Positions 31,303 through 32,511 of a stretch of DNA of 32,511 nt are shown in pieces (position 1 is the first letter of the stretch; each line of letters starts with the position of its first letter). This stretch comes from Acidobacteriota bacterium (GTDB lineage: Bacteria > Acidobacteriota > Holophagae > Holophagales > Holophagaceae), in NCBI GenBank assembly GCA_021802985.1, contig JAJZQW010000025.1, positions 1 through 32,511 on the forward strand. The letters are read 5' to 3'. Both the position numbers and the translations under genes were made by a program. The notes below the pieces were generated by a model. It was not told the origin of the DNA, did not search any database, and worked only from the letters and a program-made list of their open reading frames with translations.

Positions 31303-32511
31303 TCAGCGCCCCAGGATCAGCAGAGTAAGGTCGTCCGCGAGCGGCCGGCCCTGGGTGAAGGCGACCACATCGCCGAGGATGGCCGCCTGCAGATCCTCGG
31401 CGGTCTGGGCCAGCAGGATCGCCAGGGGGGCCTCACCGTAGAGCGCGTCCGCCGGATCGAGGGCCTCGCTGAGACCATCGGTGTAGAACACCAGCCGGTC
31501 CCCGGGTTCCAGGGCGCCCTCGCACAGCTCCAGCGCATCCCAGAACCGGGCCGCGCTGAGGCCGATGCCCAGGCCCCGGGGCTGGAGCCGCTCCACCCGG
31601 CCGTCCGCGCGGCGCAGGAAGGCCGGGGGGTGGCCGGCGCGCACGAAGGCGAAGTGGCCCGTACGCGGATGGAAGGTGCCGTAGGCCAGGGTGAGGAAGA
31701 GGTTCTTGCCGTGGCCCTCGCACCAGATGGCGTTGAGGCGGGACGCCACCTCGCGGGGATCCAGCGCCTGCTTGTCCAGGGCGGAGAGGACGCCCTTGGT
31801 CTCGGCGGCGTAGAAGGCCGCGCTGGTGCCCTTGCCGCTCACGTCGGCGATGAGGAAGGCCAGGCTGCCGTCCCGCAGGGGGAACAGGTCGTAGTAATCC
31901 CCGGCCACCTCCCGCGCGGGCAGGATGGTGGCGCGCACCGAGGGCAGGTGAAGGGCCTCTAGATCCGGCAGGAGGCGCATCTGCACCTCGCGGGCCACCC
32001 GGAGTTCCTCCTCCATGCGGAGGCGCTCTCCACGTTCCGTATCCGCCTGCTGGAGGCGGCCCGCCATCTCGTTGAAAGCCACGGTGAGACGGGCCACCTG
32101 GTCCCGGCCCCGGGGCCGGATGCGCACGGTGAAATCGCCGGTGCTCAGGAGAGAGACACCCCGGAAGAGGTCGTCCACGGCCTTTCCCAGCTGTCGGGCC
32201 AGGTACAGACCCATGACCAGCGCCACCAACTGGAGGGAGAAGAGCAGGAAGATGCCGGACACCAGTCCGGCAATGATGAGCCACGTCTCACCCGAAAGAT
32301 TGCCGCCCTTGCCGAAGCCGAAGCCCCGGAACAGCTCCTCCAGGCTGGTTTCCGGCGTGGCGGTGAGGAGCATGGGCCGGCCCGTCTCCCAGTCCACGAC
32401 CCGGAGGCCCACCGCTGGCAGGCGGAAGGCCCGGAAGAGGCCACGCCCCTGGGGCACCTCGCCATCCCGATAGCTGGCCACCGGGGGCTGGCTGCGGAGG
32501 AGCCCAGAGAA
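31303..32511 (-). CDS. HAMP-domain SpoIIE/PP2C-type Ser/Thr phosphatase (partial, N-terminus outside window)
   Basis: The reading frame is open to the window edge, so only the C-terminal 402 codons are seen. There is the end of a sensor region, one membrane helix (TWLIIAGLVSGIFLLFSLQL) and a HAMP domain (LARQLGKAVDDLFRGVSLLSTGDF). A coiled linker follows (RMEEELRVAREVQMRLLPD, the usual RsbU/SpoIIE lead-in), then a PP2C-like phosphatase: AGDYYDLF and ADVSGKG (metal aspartates), RAGHPPAFLRR, FYTDGLSEA and LADDLTLLIL at the C-terminus. Such proteins dephosphorylate anti-anti-sigma factors in partner-switching systems that control sigma factors or other outputs. An internal GTG at 32481 could be taken as a start, but sequence before it still looks coding. 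No partner STAS or RsbW gene is in the window. Confidence 0.92.
   Translation of the reverse strand, partial: FSGLLRSQPPVASYRDGEVPQGRGLFRAFRLPAVGLRVVDWETGRPMLLTATPETSLEELFRGFGFGKGGNLSGETWLIIAGLVSGIFLLFSLQLVALVMGLYLARQLGKAVDDLFRGVSLLSTGDFTVRIRPRGRDQVARLTVAFNEMAGRLQQADTERGERLRMEEELRVAREVQMRLLPDLEALHLPSVRATILPAREVAGDYYDLFPLRDGSLAFLIADVSGKGTSAAFYAAETKGVLSALDKQALDPREVASRLNAIWCEGHGKNLFLTLAYGTFHPRTGHFAFVRAGHPPAFLRRADGRVERLQPRGLGIGLSAARFWDALELCEGALEPGDRLVFYTDGLSEALDPADALYGEAPLAILLAQTAEDLQAAILGDVVAFTQGRPLADDLTLLILGR

Overview
The window is very GC-rich chromosomal DNA with densely packed genes. GC-rich codon use, a Hanks-type kinase fused to TPRs, several RND efflux systems, and short palindromic repeats built from the unit GCCAAGRC suggest an Acidobacteriota member, most likely of the Holophaga/Geothrix type. 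That placement is inference from gene style; no rRNA or other marker is present.

Region 1 (1-4600, plus strand) has the 3' end of proC, a PLP aminotransferase preceded by a strong stem-loop, a perfect 27-bp inverted repeat, and a large two-domain protein. That protein joins a GCS2-like (glutamate-cysteine ligase-type) amide ligase to an M20 metallopeptidase. Region 2 (4643-7090, minus strand) is a less GC-rich, partly decayed metal-resistance patch: a Met-rich exported protein, a 21-cysteine copper-binding four-helix-bundle protein, a 56-residue remnant of the CopA C-terminus, and a UbiB/ABC1 kinase gene with its catalytic half deleted.

Region 3 (7398-12354, minus strand) reads as a carbon-metabolism cluster: glycerate kinase, SDR oxidoreductase, divergent malate synthase and PfkB sugar kinase. 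The first three fit glyoxylate/glycerate use. Region 4 (12434-16914, plus strand) has a short truncated envelope-protein ORF overlapping xseA (exonuclease VII large subunit), then a membrane Ser/Thr kinase with a long activation-segment insert and a TPR sensor-like C-terminus. Region 5 (16915-17418) is non-coding. It carries a ~205-bp nested palindromic element of the same repeat family as the one at 1676, plus two small palindromes before the next gene.

Region 6 (17419-31300) is an efflux locus: an OmpR/CusR-like response regulator and histidine kinase, then two complete tripartite RND systems (outer-membrane factor, adaptor, pump) transcribed divergently from a 244-bp control region with repeated CCTGA/TCAGG half-sites. 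The second operon ends in a small unknown helical protein. Within each operon the genes overlap by 1-8 bases, so translation is probably coupled. Region 7 (31303-window end, minus strand) is a HAMP-SpoIIE-type (PP2C) phosphatase whose N-terminus lies outside the window. No rRNA, tRNA, CRISPR array or recognisable IS element was seen.
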